Positions 21,707-33,037 of a DNA stretch of 64,000 nucleotides are shown one piece after another. Origin of the DNA: Knufia peltigerae (taxonomy: Eukaryota; Ascomycota; Eurotiomycetes; Chaetothyriales; Trichomeriaceae); NCBI GenBank assembly GCA_030247855.1, contig JAPDRN010000002.1:620001-684000 (forward strand). The letters are read 5' to 3'. The position numbers and the translations under genes are program-made. How positions within the stretch are numbered: position 1 is the first letter of the stretch; every line of letters begins with the position of its first letter. The notes under the pieces were generated by a model that was not told the origin of the DNA, did no database searches, and saw nothing but the letters and a program-made list of their open reading frames with translations.

Positions 21707-22233
21707 TGAGTTGTAGAAGGAGGTGGTCGACTACCTAGATGTCTTTTTGGGTAGTATAATCAACCTCGACGCATATCAGAATGGAACTGAAACGAGATGA
21801 GACAGAAAATCCGTGATAGAGATTGTGACCTAATCATACCCAGTGATACAGATTGGTGATTTTCTCTCTTCTCCATATTTCATAGTCGGTCATGTAGTTA
21901 CGTGAGTTGAGCGTGCTAAAAGGCAAATAATGTGATCGCTTCATCCCTACGGAGACTTTCTTTTTCCCTCATAAACTTCTGAATACTTCTCAGGACCCGT
22001 GTAAAAATATGCCATGTCATGCGGATGTGCTTCCGTTGCTATCTGTGGTTTTTCCAAGGATGTCCTTACATAAGTAGACGGATTTCTATCATCGTCGTTA
22101 TGTATGCAAGAAATAAGTAGACAGGAGTGTGCCACAGCATCGCTGGCCGCTCTCTCTCTCTCTCTCTCGACTTCCTTGATGTGTTCACATCTTTCACACG
22201 TATTGACACAGTCACATACACGCCATCAGCATT
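21707..22233. other. convergent 3' spacer with (CT)n repeat
   Basis: Tail-to-tail spacer. A CT dinucleotide run at about 22150-22168 lies 65 bp beyond the MFS stop. No gene seen. Confidence 0.5.
22150..22168. repeat. (CT)n microsatellite
   Basis: Uninterrupted CT run of about 19 nt in the spacer. Confidence 0.85.
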
Positions 22234-24080
22234 TCACAAACTAGCTTTCCCTTGAGACTCGTAGGGCAAAAGTATGACCATCAACCCGGCGGCGATAAAG
22301 AGAGCGCCACTCGTGTACACGGGCGCGGTGGTCTTGAGGTTGGCAAACATGGCGATGATGGGGGCCATGATGCCAAAAACTCGGTTCGCCGTGGCGCAGA
22401 GGGCGTTCCCGGACCCGCGATCTTTCGTTGGGAAGACCTCGGGGGTGTAGGCGTAAAGGACGGCGTACATGACGTTGCTGCAAAAGTTGAAGGCGCAGTT
22501 CCAACCGAGCAGGGCGTCGGAAGTGGTGGCGGTCGTGCTGCAGTACAGGAACACGCCCGTCGCGACCGTGGCGAGGGCCAGGGTGCCTCTACGTCCGAAC
22601 CCGCGGATCTCGACCATGACCCCTCCCAGGAGCGCACCCGGGACGCCCAGCACCGCGATGATGACCTGGTTGCGGTAGGTGATGTAGGTCGAACTGTCGC
22701 CGAACTCGGCCCCCTTGATGGCCTGCAGGTAAGGCAGAAACGCATTGTACAGAGGGTAACCCAACCCGATGAAGCCCCAGATGGCCATGATCATGCCGGT
22801 CGAGAAAGCAAGCTTCTTGGTCGCGAACAGCGACCGCACGTGGGCCAGGTTGAACTTTTCGAGGTTACGCTTGATGGCCGCGGCGGCCGTGGTCTGTTGA
22901 GCCTGCCCGTCCCCCAAGACCTCGCACGCCTTGAGGTCGTCGACGGTCAAGGGGGAGGTTTTGCCGTTGCGTCGGGCGACTTCGTGCACGATGCGTACAG
23001 CTTCTTCGTCGTTGCCTTTGCCCATGTGGTATTTCTGGGTTAAAGGTTGGGAAGATATGTCAGATCGAACTCGGTCTTGTACATGTTGTGGTTTGCACTT
23101 TACGCTTCAGGTGGACAAGGGCGTGGGATGGGCAGGAAAAAGAACTTACAGGAGACTCGTAAATCGTAAACAGGACAAACCGAATAAAAAACATTACCAT
23201 GGCCAGACCGCCCATGGCTATCACGAAATAACGCCAGCCCATGTTCTTGGACCGCGTACACACTTCATCCTCCTGGCAGGTCAGGTTGCCCAAGATCGGC
23301 CACGCGACCAGTGTCGCCAGGAGCTGCGCCAGAGCCCAGTCTATCGACAAGACAGTGAGAAGGTATTGGTGGGATCCGGGGAGGAATTCGAGAAAGATGG
23401 CAGAGTCGACGGGCAGATTCCCACCCACGCCAAAGGACCACAGGGCGTCGAAGCACCCTATGGCCGCAAAGTTGGGCGAGCTGGCCGCGATGAGGCCAAA
23501 CACGCTCGTGATGCCGAGGGTGAGGTTGAACCCCCAGCGACGGCCGAAGATGTCGCACCCAAACCCCCAGAACATGGCGCCGGCCAAGAGACCAATGTTC
23601 TGCGCCAGGGTCAACAGAGGCGGTCTACTTGGACCAAACTCGTTCGTGATCGGGGTGAAGATGAGAGACGTGACGATGGGCCATAGATTGTCGCTGGCCC
23701 AGCCAAAGCCAACGACGATGAACAACTGCCATCTACAAAGGTGTGTTAGTTGTAAGTCTGGCAACGTTGATACAAGTAACGAGGAATGGTCATGCTAAGA
23801 AGGAGGAGAAACCAACACTGCTCCACTACCGGCTGGCACAAGGCTGAGAAGATCGGGCGGCGTCGACAACGCGGACCGAAAACACTTACTGATACCATCC
23901 CATTCCAATGTCTTGTATCGCTCGATTGAGTACTCTGGCTTTCGCCTCGTACACTGGATCGATGGTACCTTTGGGAATGGCGCTCAAGTCGTCAATCCCC
24001 AAGGCGACTTCACTCCCCAGCCTATTGCGATAGTCATTTGTAGGCGAATCCTCGACCACAACTTTTGAGTCTTCGGCCAT
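22234..24080 (-). CDS. MFS transporter, SV2/sugar-porter-like
   Basis: Three exons: 23890-24080, 23150-23732 and 22234-23034, giving 524 aa. The N-terminal 60 residues are cytosolic and polar. Membrane segments then begin at WQLFIVVGFGWASDNLWPIV. The A-like motif is FGCDIFGRRWGFNLTLG, followed by GVGGNLPVDSAIFLEF, the pattern of fungal proton-linked carriers related to SV2. The mid-protein loop after YESP is short and charged (KYHMGKGNDEEAVRIVHEVARRNGK). The last half has six further segments with PTKDRGSGNALCATANRVFG. Substrate unknown, possibly an organic anion or sugar-like solute. Both introns (157 and 115 nt) are longer than most in the window, but the joints Q-WQLF and ESP-KYH restore the family alignment. 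Intact. Confidence 0.88.
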
Positions 24081-25138
24081 TTTTGGGAGTTTTCTGCTAC
24101 GCAGGAGAAAAACACAGACTCAAAACAAACACTGGACGAAGTGTGAAAAGCGACCGAAGTAAGAAGAAAGCATGATTTCATGATAAGCAGCTTTCAATGG
24201 GTCCGTACAGTATTAATACCTGCCCAAGGCTCCCTTGCACACAGATCTTCCCCTTCTGCGGCCCCGCCAATAGGCGAGATATGGCACCATCGCTCTGTGG
24301 TGTTGCGTAGGTGGAGGCGGGAAGGGCCTGTGACACTTTGACCTTCAAGCAACCTAAGTTTATCGTAACCTGGTCGATCCAAGGTGCGGCCTTGGTACCA
24401 TCCGTCATAGTGCGGGTATTTAAGATGGTGAGGCTCGTGGGCTGATGAGGCTAATGATTTCAACTGGACCATGAACGAAAGGTTGCAGTAGATGGTCCCC
24501 CTTGGTCGCTTAGCTTTGCCTGCTTCGGTACAAGGAGGTTGCCTTGGCGGGCGATTCATTGGGTGATGATTGCCATTGAGATAAAAGTGATTGAGCTGCT
24601 TATGCTGATGCATATCTCTGGAAGTTCTGGTGGAAAAAGAAAAGTCGGTGGTTGTGTGTTTTTGTGGCGTGTATGAAATCCACTTTGGTCCTCGGTACAA
24701 GGGTTTCTAGATGATGTGATAGACTGTCAAGGCGGCCTAAACAGACAGACTGTCCAAGTCAAGAATGAGCTAGATAACGGCGATTCCCTAGGGATCCAAC
24801 AGTCCGACGCCTAGACTCAGTAGGCTTGCATTGACCACTTTTGGTGCCACCCATTCCACAATGCCATGGAATATAAATAGACAAACTGTAATGATATACC
24901 GAGTATAGATATGGAGGAGACAAGCACCATTTAGTTTTTCATCCGGATTCCAATTCAATTTCGATGGCAATACTTCTCTTCTTCTCAATTTCCAGTATGA
25001 CAGAACAGAACAAATTTTCTTTCCAGATTGAAAGAACGCGAACATGATCAACTCGTCGTAAAACATCTCCCGAACACCCCAGTCGACGCATGAATCAGAG
25101 GCAAGTGTATCACTTCCCAATCCCTGAACACAGGACAC
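24081..25138. other. intergenic, about 1.06 kb
   Basis: MFS promoter and the 3' flank of the next gene. Short frames only, and no gene or repeat recognised. Confidence 0.5.
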
Positions 25139-25549
25139 TCACCAATTGTCCTGCCACAACCTCAACACACCGTAATACCCGATTAGTGTCGGAATGCCGT
25201 GTTTGTAGAACGAAGTCCGCCAGTCTTCTTTGCCATGAAACCCCGAAATGAGAAAGTCCGAGATTCCATTGATACCGACAATTGCCAACAAGATTGTCGC
25301 AGACTTCCAGTATTCGTAGCTCAAAAACACCAACAACGCAAGGCCCAAACACAACTCCCTCACAGCAAATAGATAGAAGAAGACGTGCATTGGCTGGTCT
25401 GCGGGTTCTGGGAAACAGGCTGCGGCGGCGATCTTGTGCGGGCATACCAGGCAACCGATGAAGACGCCGATAAGCATCAAAGCTATGGCGTAAGCGATCA
25501 GGTGATGAAGCGGTGGGAGAGTGTTTGTGGAAGGGATGACAGTGTCCAT
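25139..25549 (-). CDS. small four-helix membrane protein, DUF4267-like
   Basis: Single exon, 136 aa. I start at ATG 25549 (MDTVIPSTNTLPPLHHLIAY). The frame is open further upstream, but that part is leader-like. Four hydrophobic segments are visible: IAYAIALMLIGVFIGCLVC, VFFYLFAVRELCLGLALLVF, SATILLAIVGINGISDFLI and a short terminal one around TLIGYYGVLRLW. The Arg-Glu pair in the second helix (AVRELCLG) and Asp in the third (GISDFL) are the features by which I place it with DUF4267/DoxX-like fungal proteins. Function unknown. It is located in a membrane. Confidence 0.72.
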   Translation of the reverse strand: MDTVIPSTNTLPPLHHLIAYAIALMLIGVFIGCLVCPHKIAAAACFPEPADQPMHVFFYLFAVRELCLGLALLVFLSYEYWKSATILLAIVGINGISDFLISGFHGKEDWRTSFYKHGIPTLIGYYGVLRLWQDNW

Positions 25550-26138
25550 TGTGACTTTCAAGACCTGATGTTGATGTTCAATTGGTAGAGATGATGGTTT
25601 GAATGGAGCGACGCCCGACTCTTGTTTCTCTCCTGGAAGAGTGAAGCCACGTTGAATGGTGCGAGTACACTGTATGATGGTAATTCCCAAGAGAGAGCAA
25701 GCGGTGTAGCATGACCGCATGCTGAGGCAGAGGGGTTTATATAAGGCCTGCCACCGGACTGCACGACTGCGAATACGAGGTCATGCAGCAAGGCAAGGCG
25801 TCCATGGGTTCAGAACCAATGAATTGACCAGCCTCAATATATGGTACGGACTGTCACTCACTGATGTTCTGCCTCTGGAAAACACACCTCTCTGCATCTG
25901 TGACATCCTCTTTCTAGGTACTCCTTTGGTCTAAATGCTATGGTGTATGGTTGCGACGAGGCTGTGGATTTTGCAAGGCTGTGAGGTGATGTAATTGTGA
26001 ACACGACTTCGACTTCTTTTGTTCCAACGCGCGACTGCGGACATCTGTGTCTATCTTCCATTGGTACATTCTTAGCCAACAAATATCAGCTGCAATCCAA
26101 CGATGCAAGCTTGCATAAGGTAGTCGCTCGCCGGTGAC
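25550..26138. other. divergent intergenic region
   Basis: About 590 bp between divergent genes. No coding sequence or repeat seen. Confidence 0.45.
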
Positions 26139-27240
26139 ATGCCAGAATATCATAGTGTATACTTGACTCGCGGTAAGTTTTAAAGATTTTCTAATGATTT
26201 GACAGACTCCCGCGCCCTCCTCCAAACGTTTCCTCCCTCCATCCACAGCCTCTGCTTCCAAGTCGATTAGCCATCCGTCGGCGCGGAAGAATATCTTTCA
26301 AAGCTCACGCTCGACCACCCAACCCACATCCTCCACACCCTCCCGTGGTGCGACCCCGCGGTTCCAAACGGCCCCTGCGGGCAAAGATGAGATAGACACC
26401 AGTTTCGAGGATGAGACAGAATCACCGATTGTCTCCAGGAGGTTTGGCCATACTCAAAGAAAAGACGTGATCGATGAGGATGAGGATACTCTCCCAATTC
26501 AGTCACCACTACTCTATCGAAAGAAGATAGTTACACCTCCTGCGAAGAAGCGGAAGACGAGTCACCCAGCTCAACGGCCGATTGAGCCAATCACGATTTC
26601 GTCCTCTCCTGGATCTGAAATTGATGACCAGGGCTTGAGAGGGCAATCTTCTCAGGCTTCGCACTCGGACGATGAAGACTTCGAGGATATCATGATCGAA
26701 ACGCCCCATGTGGAAACGTTGAAAACGACGCGCTTCCGGCCTTCTGTCCCAAAATGTATTGAGCCACCAACTCTGGCCAAGAATGCATTCAAGGTAGAAT
26801 CTGACGGAGGTCACTCAGCACACCTAGCTAGCGGCTCTCTTCTCCCGGATGTGTTTTCTCCTTCCAAGAGAAAAGGAAAACGAGAGTACATTCCTGGTGG
26901 GATGGCAGAACTAGTGAGACGGTGGGTGCTTGGTATTGCTGCTCAGGACTCGGTCTCGATCTCGGCGGCAGTCCCAGAGATGACCATCACAGTATCCCAA
27001 GCAAGAGTCGATGGCAGTGGGCGATTTTCACTTGTCACGGACACGACCGGGAACCGATGGCTTTTTCCGGAACAACAACAGAAACCTGGCCTGGAACACA
27101 GGCTGGACGTTACAAACATTAGCCCTGGTGCCCGAGTCCGCTTGAAAGGTCGGGCGACAAAATGGCCCCTTCGATCTGATTTTGAGGAACTGCAAGACAC
27201 AACCGTCGGCGCTTACTGGGAGCTCATTGAACCCGGATAA
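26139..27240 (+). CDS. unknown protein, disordered N-terminus and beta-rich C-terminal domain
   Basis: Two exons, 26139-26156 and 26206-27240, giving 350 aa. Exon 1 codes MPEYHS. The 49-nt intron (donor GTATAC, branch CTAAT, acceptor ACAG) keeps the frame, while a stronger GTAAGT at 26173 would break it. The first exon is the least certain part. Residues 1-180 are disordered, Ser/Pro-rich and basic (PPAKKRKTS, a likely nuclear signal), with acidic patches (SHSDDEDFEDI). From about residue 255 a compact region follows: GGMAELVRRWVLGIAAQD, then alternating hydrophobic strands (MTITVSQARVDGSGRFSLVTD, ARVRLKGRATKW) suggesting a small beta barrel such as an OB fold. No family recognised. A nuclear role is inference from the basic motif. 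Confidence 0.62.
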
Positions 27241-27785
27241 CGTGCCACGACTCTCGTTCCGTTTGTCCGCCCAAACATGGGCTGATTGTATCTAAAATCC
27301 CCTGTCCTATTATGACAATGTTCGACTAGATGTCTAGGTAGAATCTATCTGACGATCTTGATATACCAAAGAGTTGTTTTCAGACAAGATATTCGACTCG
27401 GTAGAGTGTTGACGTCAACACTTTGGACTAAAAGCACATGCTAGTGATTAGATTCTTTTAAGCACTCGTACTGTACTCGTGCACCTCATGATGTCCAGGT
27501 ACCTGATGAAAAGCATCATACCTCTACTATGTTAATTTTTGGTTCCAAAGCATGTCTACTTAATTTCATGAGGTTACTTTGAGTCAAGGAACAATCACGC
27601 ATGGTGGGCCCGTCTTTCAGGCATTCCACTAAACCTGAATAAAATCTCCCCGAGTCAATTCATTGCTCAAAACACCAGATGAGACGGTAAAAAGATATGG
27701 CACACACTCGGGGAGCGTGGAATCTAGAATTCAAAGTACAAGGAGGCCAGGCTTTGGGCCCTGGTGGAGGAGCATCGCCTCGCAG
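27241..27785. other. intergenic
   Basis: Spacer between two co-directional genes. No feature recognised. Confidence 0.5.
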
Positions 27786-29801
27786 ATGGCTGGACTGAAC
27801 GAGCCTGATATCAGGGATCGCCACCGCACATCACTCAAACACATATCGCGGAATCTGAAGGCGATATCCCTTTCGTTGGCCATCCTCAAATCAAAGTATC
27901 TGTGGTCCAAGTTATGCAATCTACCCGTCTCAGAAACTTATGTCTACCCAGCTGGTCTGGGTGCGATATTTCTGTCGGGTTTGTGGTGGACTATTTCCAG
28001 TCGTTCCTCCGCGACGTCAATCAAAAACACGGACGATGCCCTTGGTGCCGGACGCTCTTGTGAAAAGGCCAGTCGTCTTGCGGCCAGGATATTCGAAAGC
28101 CGTACAACCCACACTCGACTGTTTCCAACAAAACACTCGTTTTCTTATTCTTATTTACTCGTCGGTATACCTGTCGGGTGTGGAGGTCGACCACTATCCG
28201 CCGGTGGCGTACTTTCTTTAGGTCCTCCTCGGTCCAACAATGGTGATGGAGTCCCGTGGTTCTCAATTCATGCAGACGATTACCTACAACGAGGGCCGTA
28301 TGTTGGCGGTCTCCGTGGGAAACTCGACGAATTCTTAGCAAGTCAAGACGTTCAACCGGAACGATATCCTTTTGCGTATCTCGTCACGGCGCCCAGATTC
28401 TTGGGGTTCTCATTCAACCCAGTGTCCTTCTGGTACCTGTACGACGCCCACGGCCGACTGGGAGGAATGATCCTGGAAGTTAACAACACTTTCGACGAGA
28501 GGAGGATGTATTACCTGCCACGCGACAGCGACGGCGAAGAAGGTACTACGTCGTCAAACCCCAAGTTCACAAATCATTGGGTAAAGGATTTTCATGTTTC
28601 TCCTTTCAATGACCGAGATGGCTCGTATATCTTGACATGTACCGATCCTTTCGACACTACAACTACTACACCTGCTGGTACAGGGAACACCGGTGTCGTC
28701 GAAATCGATAATACTATAGTCCTCAATTCCGGGGAGGGTAAACCCAAGATTGTGGCCCGAGTCTTTTCAACCTCCCCGGGGCTCGATCCGATACAAACGT
28801 CCCGTTTGCAAAATCTTGGTTTTGTCGCAAGATGGTGGTGGGTTGGGTTCATGACGAACCCACGCATCCTGCGAGAAGCATGGACATTGTGGGCGAAGAA
28901 GAAGTTACAAGTCTTTTATAGACCCGAGGTTTTGCAAACTAGCATCGGTCGCAACGAGACGGCCGAAGAAACGATCCTCGAACCCTTCTTTCGTCGTCTA
29001 CTGGAACGGGTGGCATCGAAGTCGGGTCAGACGATCACGTATATCCCCGCCGCTGGGGAAGGGCGAGGGAAGCCGGTCCACCTCATCACCGAGCGCGACA
29101 TTTCTAGAAACGCTCGTGTGTCAGAGTCAAAAGACATCGAGGTCAAAGTTGTAACTCCAGCATTCTATACCGAAATGGTTCGTGGATCGGATCTTACTCT
29201 TGAACAATTATTCGAGAGATTTTGTTTCAATCCTCAACAAGGACAGGCCATGGTTTACGCATCAGACATCAACAGTTTTCGTCAAATACTCGCAGACATG
29301 GACAAACGGCACCGTCCCTCTTCTTCTTCTTCTTCTTCTTCTCCTTCTCCTGCCCTATCAGTGCCTGAGAATTGGCTCGCTCGTGTAAACAGACACCTCC
29401 GGACGGGATGCAGCTTTTTCTTTGTGGTTGGGGAAGTTTTACAAAATCTCATCACGTTCTCTTCTCGGTCGTTGACTGCAGCACTACCACCAGGCGAACA
29501 ACGTGCCTCATCACAAGGTCTTGATGTGTTCATTCGGGCCACCAGTTCCGCCTCTGATACTTCGGTTTACAATCGCACTTGTCTCAAAGTCCTACTTGCG
29601 GACCGTTTCGCACTGGGGTACGTCCGTCTACTCGAGTCGTACATTGTCGTTGCATGGGCTGGAGCAGTGATCGCGACGGCGTGGCAGATCAATGATGGTT
29701 TGTTTCTACACCCTACGCCAAATCTGACGAACGTTTGGGGGTTGACTTCCTTGGGCTCGAAAGTTGGTGTGGTGTACGGTTTGAGTGTCCTGAGAGGATG
29801 A
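27786..29801 (+). CDS. DUF1365-family protein
   Basis: Single exon, 671 aa from ATG 27786 (MAGLNEPDIRDRHRTSLK). The frame is open upstream but has no ATG. A membrane segment lies at about residues 50-70 (YPAGLGAIFLSGLWWTI). The DUF1365 core runs from IFESRTTHTRLFPTKHSFSY through RYPFAYLVTAPRFLGFSFNP to SFWYLYDAHG and LEVNNTFDERRMYYLP. It continues to WWWVGFMTNPRILREAWTLW. DUF1365 is often found with cyclopropane-type fatty-acid or lipid genes in bacteria, but here no such neighbour exists and its activity is unknown. A (TCT)8 repeat at 29319-29342 gives a poly-Ser run. A second hydrophobic stretch (SYIVVAWAGAVIATAW) is near the C-terminus. Confidence 0.88.
   Translation: MAGLNEPDIRDRHRTSLKHISRNLKAISLSLAILKSKYLWSKLCNLPVSETYVYPAGLGAIFLSGLWWTISSRSSATSIKNTDDALGAGRSCEKASRLAARIFESRTTHTRLFPTKHSFSYSYLLVGIPVGCGGRPLSAGGVLSLGPPRSNNGDGVPWFSIHADDYLQRGPYVGGLRGKLDEFLASQDVQPERYPFAYLVTAPRFLGFSFNPVSFWYLYDAHGRLGGMILEVNNTFDERRMYYLPRDSDGEEGTTSSNPKFTNHWVKDFHVSPFNDRDGSYILTCTDPFDTTTTTPAGTGNTGVVEIDNTIVLNSGEGKPKIVARVFSTSPGLDPIQTSRLQNLGFVARWWWVGFMTNPRILREAWTLWAKKKLQVFYRPEVLQTSIGRNETAEETILEPFFRRLLERVASKSGQTITYIPAAGEGRGKPVHLITERDISRNARVSESKDIEVKVVTPAFYTEMVRGSDLTLEQLFERFCFNPQQGQAMVYASDINSFRQILADMDKRHRPSSSSSSSSPSPALSVPENWLARVNRHLRTGCSFFFVVGEVLQNLITFSSRSLTAALPPGEQRASSQGLDVFIRATSSASDTSVYNRTCLKVLLADRFALGYVRLLESYIVVAWAGAVIATAWQINDGLFLHPTPNLTNVWGLTSLGSKVGVVYGLSVLRG
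29319..29342. repeat. (TCT)8 repeat coding a poly-Ser run
   Basis: Perfect trinucleotide run in the DUF1365 gene, in a linker between the core domain and the C-terminal region. Confidence 0.9.
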
Positions 29802-30134
29802 ACCTACTGTACAGGAGTAGGCAGCACGGTCTCCCAAGGTTTGGAATGATAGACTTCATTCTGGGCTACTTTGAGATTGTACTCCCTCATTCAAGGAAGG
29901 GTAATCTCGATCATTCATGTTCAGGTCATAACCCCTAAATCGAAGAAAGGGCCCACTGAACCATACAAGATAGATAAAATGGGGCAATACCAAAGCATAC
30001 ATGATAGGGTCGTATCCCGACCATAATGTGCCCTTGTGGCACAATTTTACAATTTGACATCCGACGAGACCTTTTGTTTGTCTTCACTTGCAATTACACT
30101 GCTTCGGTTGCACATCATAGTCCTCGACTCGGCT
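29802..30134. other. convergent 3' spacer
   Basis: Tail-to-tail spacer between the DUF1365 gene and formamidase. Nothing recognised. Confidence 0.5.
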
Positions 30135-31820
30135 TTACTTACTCGCCATGGCGCAAGCTCCTAGATCCAACTTTTTCACCTCGGCGGATGGTGAAATGTC
30201 GAAAGAGAAAATGTCCATTGGTAGACCGATGGTGGTACAAGCGTTTGGAATCTGTTAAAACAGAAGTTAGCTAAATCTGCCCTTGCAATGCAAATTCTCT
30301 TCTTCTTCTTCTTCTTTCGACAGTCGACATCTCGTTCAACGGGAGTATGTAACTTACGTCCACAATCCCGGCGACGTGACCTTCGATGGGGATACAACTC
30401 AACATCAAATAGACCTGGTAGTCACTGTACCCGAACCTTCGGAGGTACTCGATGACCCGCAGACAGGATTGACGGTAGGCCACGGTGGCGTCCATGTAGT
30501 GTTGTTTGCCGTTTTCGTCGACGCTGAACCCTTCAAAGTAGATCATCCTACCTGGGCTGAATTGAGGCTGCACGGGCCCGGGGATGTAAATTGGGGACTT
30601 GCCTCCGACCATGCCGAGTTTCTTCTGGCCGTCCTTGATGACTTGGAACTTGATGGTGATTTCGCCGGCGATTTCGATGGCGCCACAAAAGGAGATTTCT
30701 CCGTCTCCCTCTGAAACAATCCCAACACGTCAGCATGTAGACACATCAACACATAAACGCATGAACACATGATCCAGGGGGATATCAAGACATCCGGTGG
30801 CGTTGTGTAAAATGCGCCCAAAAGAAAAGACCAACAACAAAGAGTAAAACGTACGAGAAAAATGCAAGTCTCCAACGGAAAATTTCGCCCCCTTGACATG
30901 AACGGGCAAATAGACTTTACTGCCACGAGAGAGGTTCTTGATGTCGCAGTTCCCGCCGTGCTCAGGACGACCGGGGATCGTCCTGGCTCCTTCCTTGCCG
31001 ACACGCTCTTTGGTGGCTTCGTCCGCGGATCCGGCGTGGACGTTGGTTGGTTGGGGTGGCTGAGCGACGATTCGCGACAGGGACGTCGTCGAGATGAGTT
31101 CAGCTTCGCGCTTGTTCCATTCGGCGAGGATCTCAGGGGACGGCGCACAACCCAGAATGCCCGGGTGGATGAGGCCGGCGAAACGGACGCCAGGGATGTG
31201 GCGGGACGAGCAGAATATACCTTCGAAATCCCAAATGGCTTTGGCACTGTTTAGAGAGAGGGGGTCAGCGTGCGTGCATGGGTCAAGGGCAGACTGGACG
31301 GAGCCACGTTGCATGGTGGACTTACGCCTCTGGGTAGATCTCGTCCAAGAACCCGCCTCCGTTGTCCTTGTGGAAGACTCCAGTAAATCCCCAGGGGTGG
31401 TCCTGGAAGGGCTGCACGTCTTGGATTTCGACAAGAAGAACGTCTCCCGGCTCGGCGGTTTCAATCTCGAACGGGCCAGAGAGGTAGTGGATCTGAGTCA
31501 GGTCGACATTCTTGACATCGTCGGCACTGTCGTTGTCTTTGATCTGTCCGCCTGTCCAGTCCAGACATTCAATCTTGACCGTCTCTCCGTTCTTGATCGT
31601 ACCACAAAAGGGAACTGGAAAGGCATGTTATCAGCGGAGACCTTGCACCGAAGGTCTGCGTGCGCCATACCATCAGGATGCCATCTGTTCTGGATGTTTT
31701 TGTCAGCAAAGATCACACAACCATTCTTGTTACTCTTCTTTTGCTCACATGCAAATACGGTTGGTCCTTGGCTGGCTTGTCGAGATCGACTTTCAGGGCG
31801 GTTCTGATCTTCCCAGGCAT
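30135..31820 (-). CDS. formamidase (acetamidase/formamidase family, FmdA type)
   Basis: Hydrolyses formamide to formate and ammonia in the cytosol. Six exons: 31749-31820, 31671-31689, 31326-31614, 30855-31246, 30358-30710 and 30135-30251, giving 413 aa, the family's usual length. The 19-nt second exon is needed to rebuild LHNRWHPDVPFCGTIKNGE. Conserved blocks are ECLDWTGGQIKDND, YLSGPFEIETAEPGD, AIWDFEGIFCSSRHIPGVRF, the HGGNCDIKNLSRGS metal/active-site region and HFSQGDGEISFCGAIE. The end is DIPNACTTIGLPMDIFSFDI followed by a short tail. Intron 5 carries a (TTC)n run. Three GATA sites upstream fit nitrogen control. All joints are GT-AG, so despite its broken appearance in any single frame the gene is intact. 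Confidence 0.95.
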
Positions 31821-32512
31821 GACTGATCCAGCTCACAGGTCAGCTTTGTGCAAACGACAGCAAGCTATCAGCCGCAATTTAAGGGTCAGTGAAGTTCTGG
31901 TGTAGCTGTACAGGTAGGAAGGCGACCTCGTACTTCACAGCTCTTCGGTGTGCACATCAGATCGAATAAATTGTTTACTTTGTCTGCGGGGCTTTTGGAC
32001 GATCGTGTTTTACCCCTCATGGGTAGCGATAGGCACTTGTCCGGGAATCCTTGTCACTGATTTGACGTCTCTCTCGGCCCCGGGCCTTTGATAAGAACTC
32101 CTCGTCCCAGGGCCAATGATGGTGCACATCGCCGTTGAGCTTTAGGCCAGGAATGGCAACTATGCAAAGCTGGACGAACGGATTTGTGACCCCCCGCCGT
32201 CGCTGGGCGAAAACTGGACTCCAGTGTTACGTAGTCGATACGTCTAATGGTTGCTGTACGAGTACGTCGGTGGCCCAAAGGATATGATAGCTCTGGGCGT
32301 GGGCGGGCTTCTCCTCGGTGGACATCACAAAGGGCTTGGTAAGCAGTGGAACCATTCGTCTGAGACTCGAAAACCAGCTAGACCACGAGTCTGACACGAT
32401 ACAAAACGTCGAGGGGATACTCCTCTCCAAGATCGGAGTGTTGAGAAGGCCTTGTTGAGGGTCTCGACTTGTTCTGACTCGCTTCTGTGGACGGATGAAC
32501 AGAGCTATAAAA
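31821..32512. other. formamidase promoter and 3' flank of the deacylase gene
   Basis: About 690 bp with no coding sequence. Contains the GATA sites listed separately. Confidence 0.5.
31865..32094. promoter_or_regulatory. three HGATAR (GATA-factor) sites upstream of formamidase
   Basis: TGATAG (read as CTATCA at 31865-31870), CGATAG at 32027-32032 and TGATAA at 32089-32094 lie 45, 207 and 269 bp before the ATG. They match the AreA/NIT2 consensus. Function is inferred. Confidence 0.4.
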
Positions 32513-33037
32513 TCAATTGGCGGGTTCTGAGGCAGGCGTTGATATCGGCGTCGGTTCTTTGGTGCTCGCTGCGGACTCCTTCTTTACTGGATTTGTATCG
32601 ATTTCAAGCGTGACTGGACCGTCATTGACGAGACTGACTTGCATCATGGCTTGGAAAACACCATCCTTGACTCTTTCGGCTCGGTACTGGTCTCGAACTC
32701 GGGAGACAAAATAGTCGTACAGTTCCTTCGCCATCTCTCCCTTGGCCGCACCATGGAAGTCCGGTTTGTTGCCTTTCTTGGTCGAAGCGAACAGGGTGAA
32801 CTGAGACACACAGAGGATCTCCCCTTCGATGTCCTGAACACTGTTCTTCCAGCTGGCGCCGCTTTCATCCGGCCACAGCTTCATTTTGAGGACTTTGGCA
32901 GCCATCGACTCTACATCTTTCTTGGAGTCATGGGGCCCAATGGCAGCCAGGACCAGGACGCCCTTGCCGATGGCTGAGACAACCTGATCATTGACGGTGA
33001 CGGAGCTTGAAAGTACACGTTGCAGTACTGCCTTCAT
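32513..33037 (-). CDS. DTD1: D-aminoacyl-tRNA deacylase (DTD1)
   Basis: Removes D-amino acids (classically D-Tyr) and mischarged Gly from tRNA, keeping translation chirally clean. Single exon, 174 aa, start MKAVLQRVLSSSVTVNDQVV as in the family. Catalytic region SQFTLFA is at 78-84, and the Gly-cisPro chirality selector is in NDGPVT at 138-143. The family core ends around residue 147. The last 25 residues (KKESAASTKEPTPISTPASEPAN) are a disordered tail. No intron, which is mildly unusual for this region. Complete and confident. Confidence 0.95.
   Translation of the reverse strand: MKAVLQRVLSSSVTVNDQVVSAIGKGVLVLAAIGPHDSKKDVESMAAKVLKMKLWPDESGASWKNSVQDIEGEILCVSQFTLFASTKKGNKPDFHGAAKGEMAKELYDYFVSRVRDQYRAERVKDGVFQAMMQVSLVNDGPVTLEIDTNPVKKESAASTKEPTPISTPASEPAN

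Noticed and set aside
24194..24700. 168-aa minus-strand frame upstream of the MFS gene
   Set aside because: Irregular composition, no homology pattern, no splice or start context; regarded as spacer.
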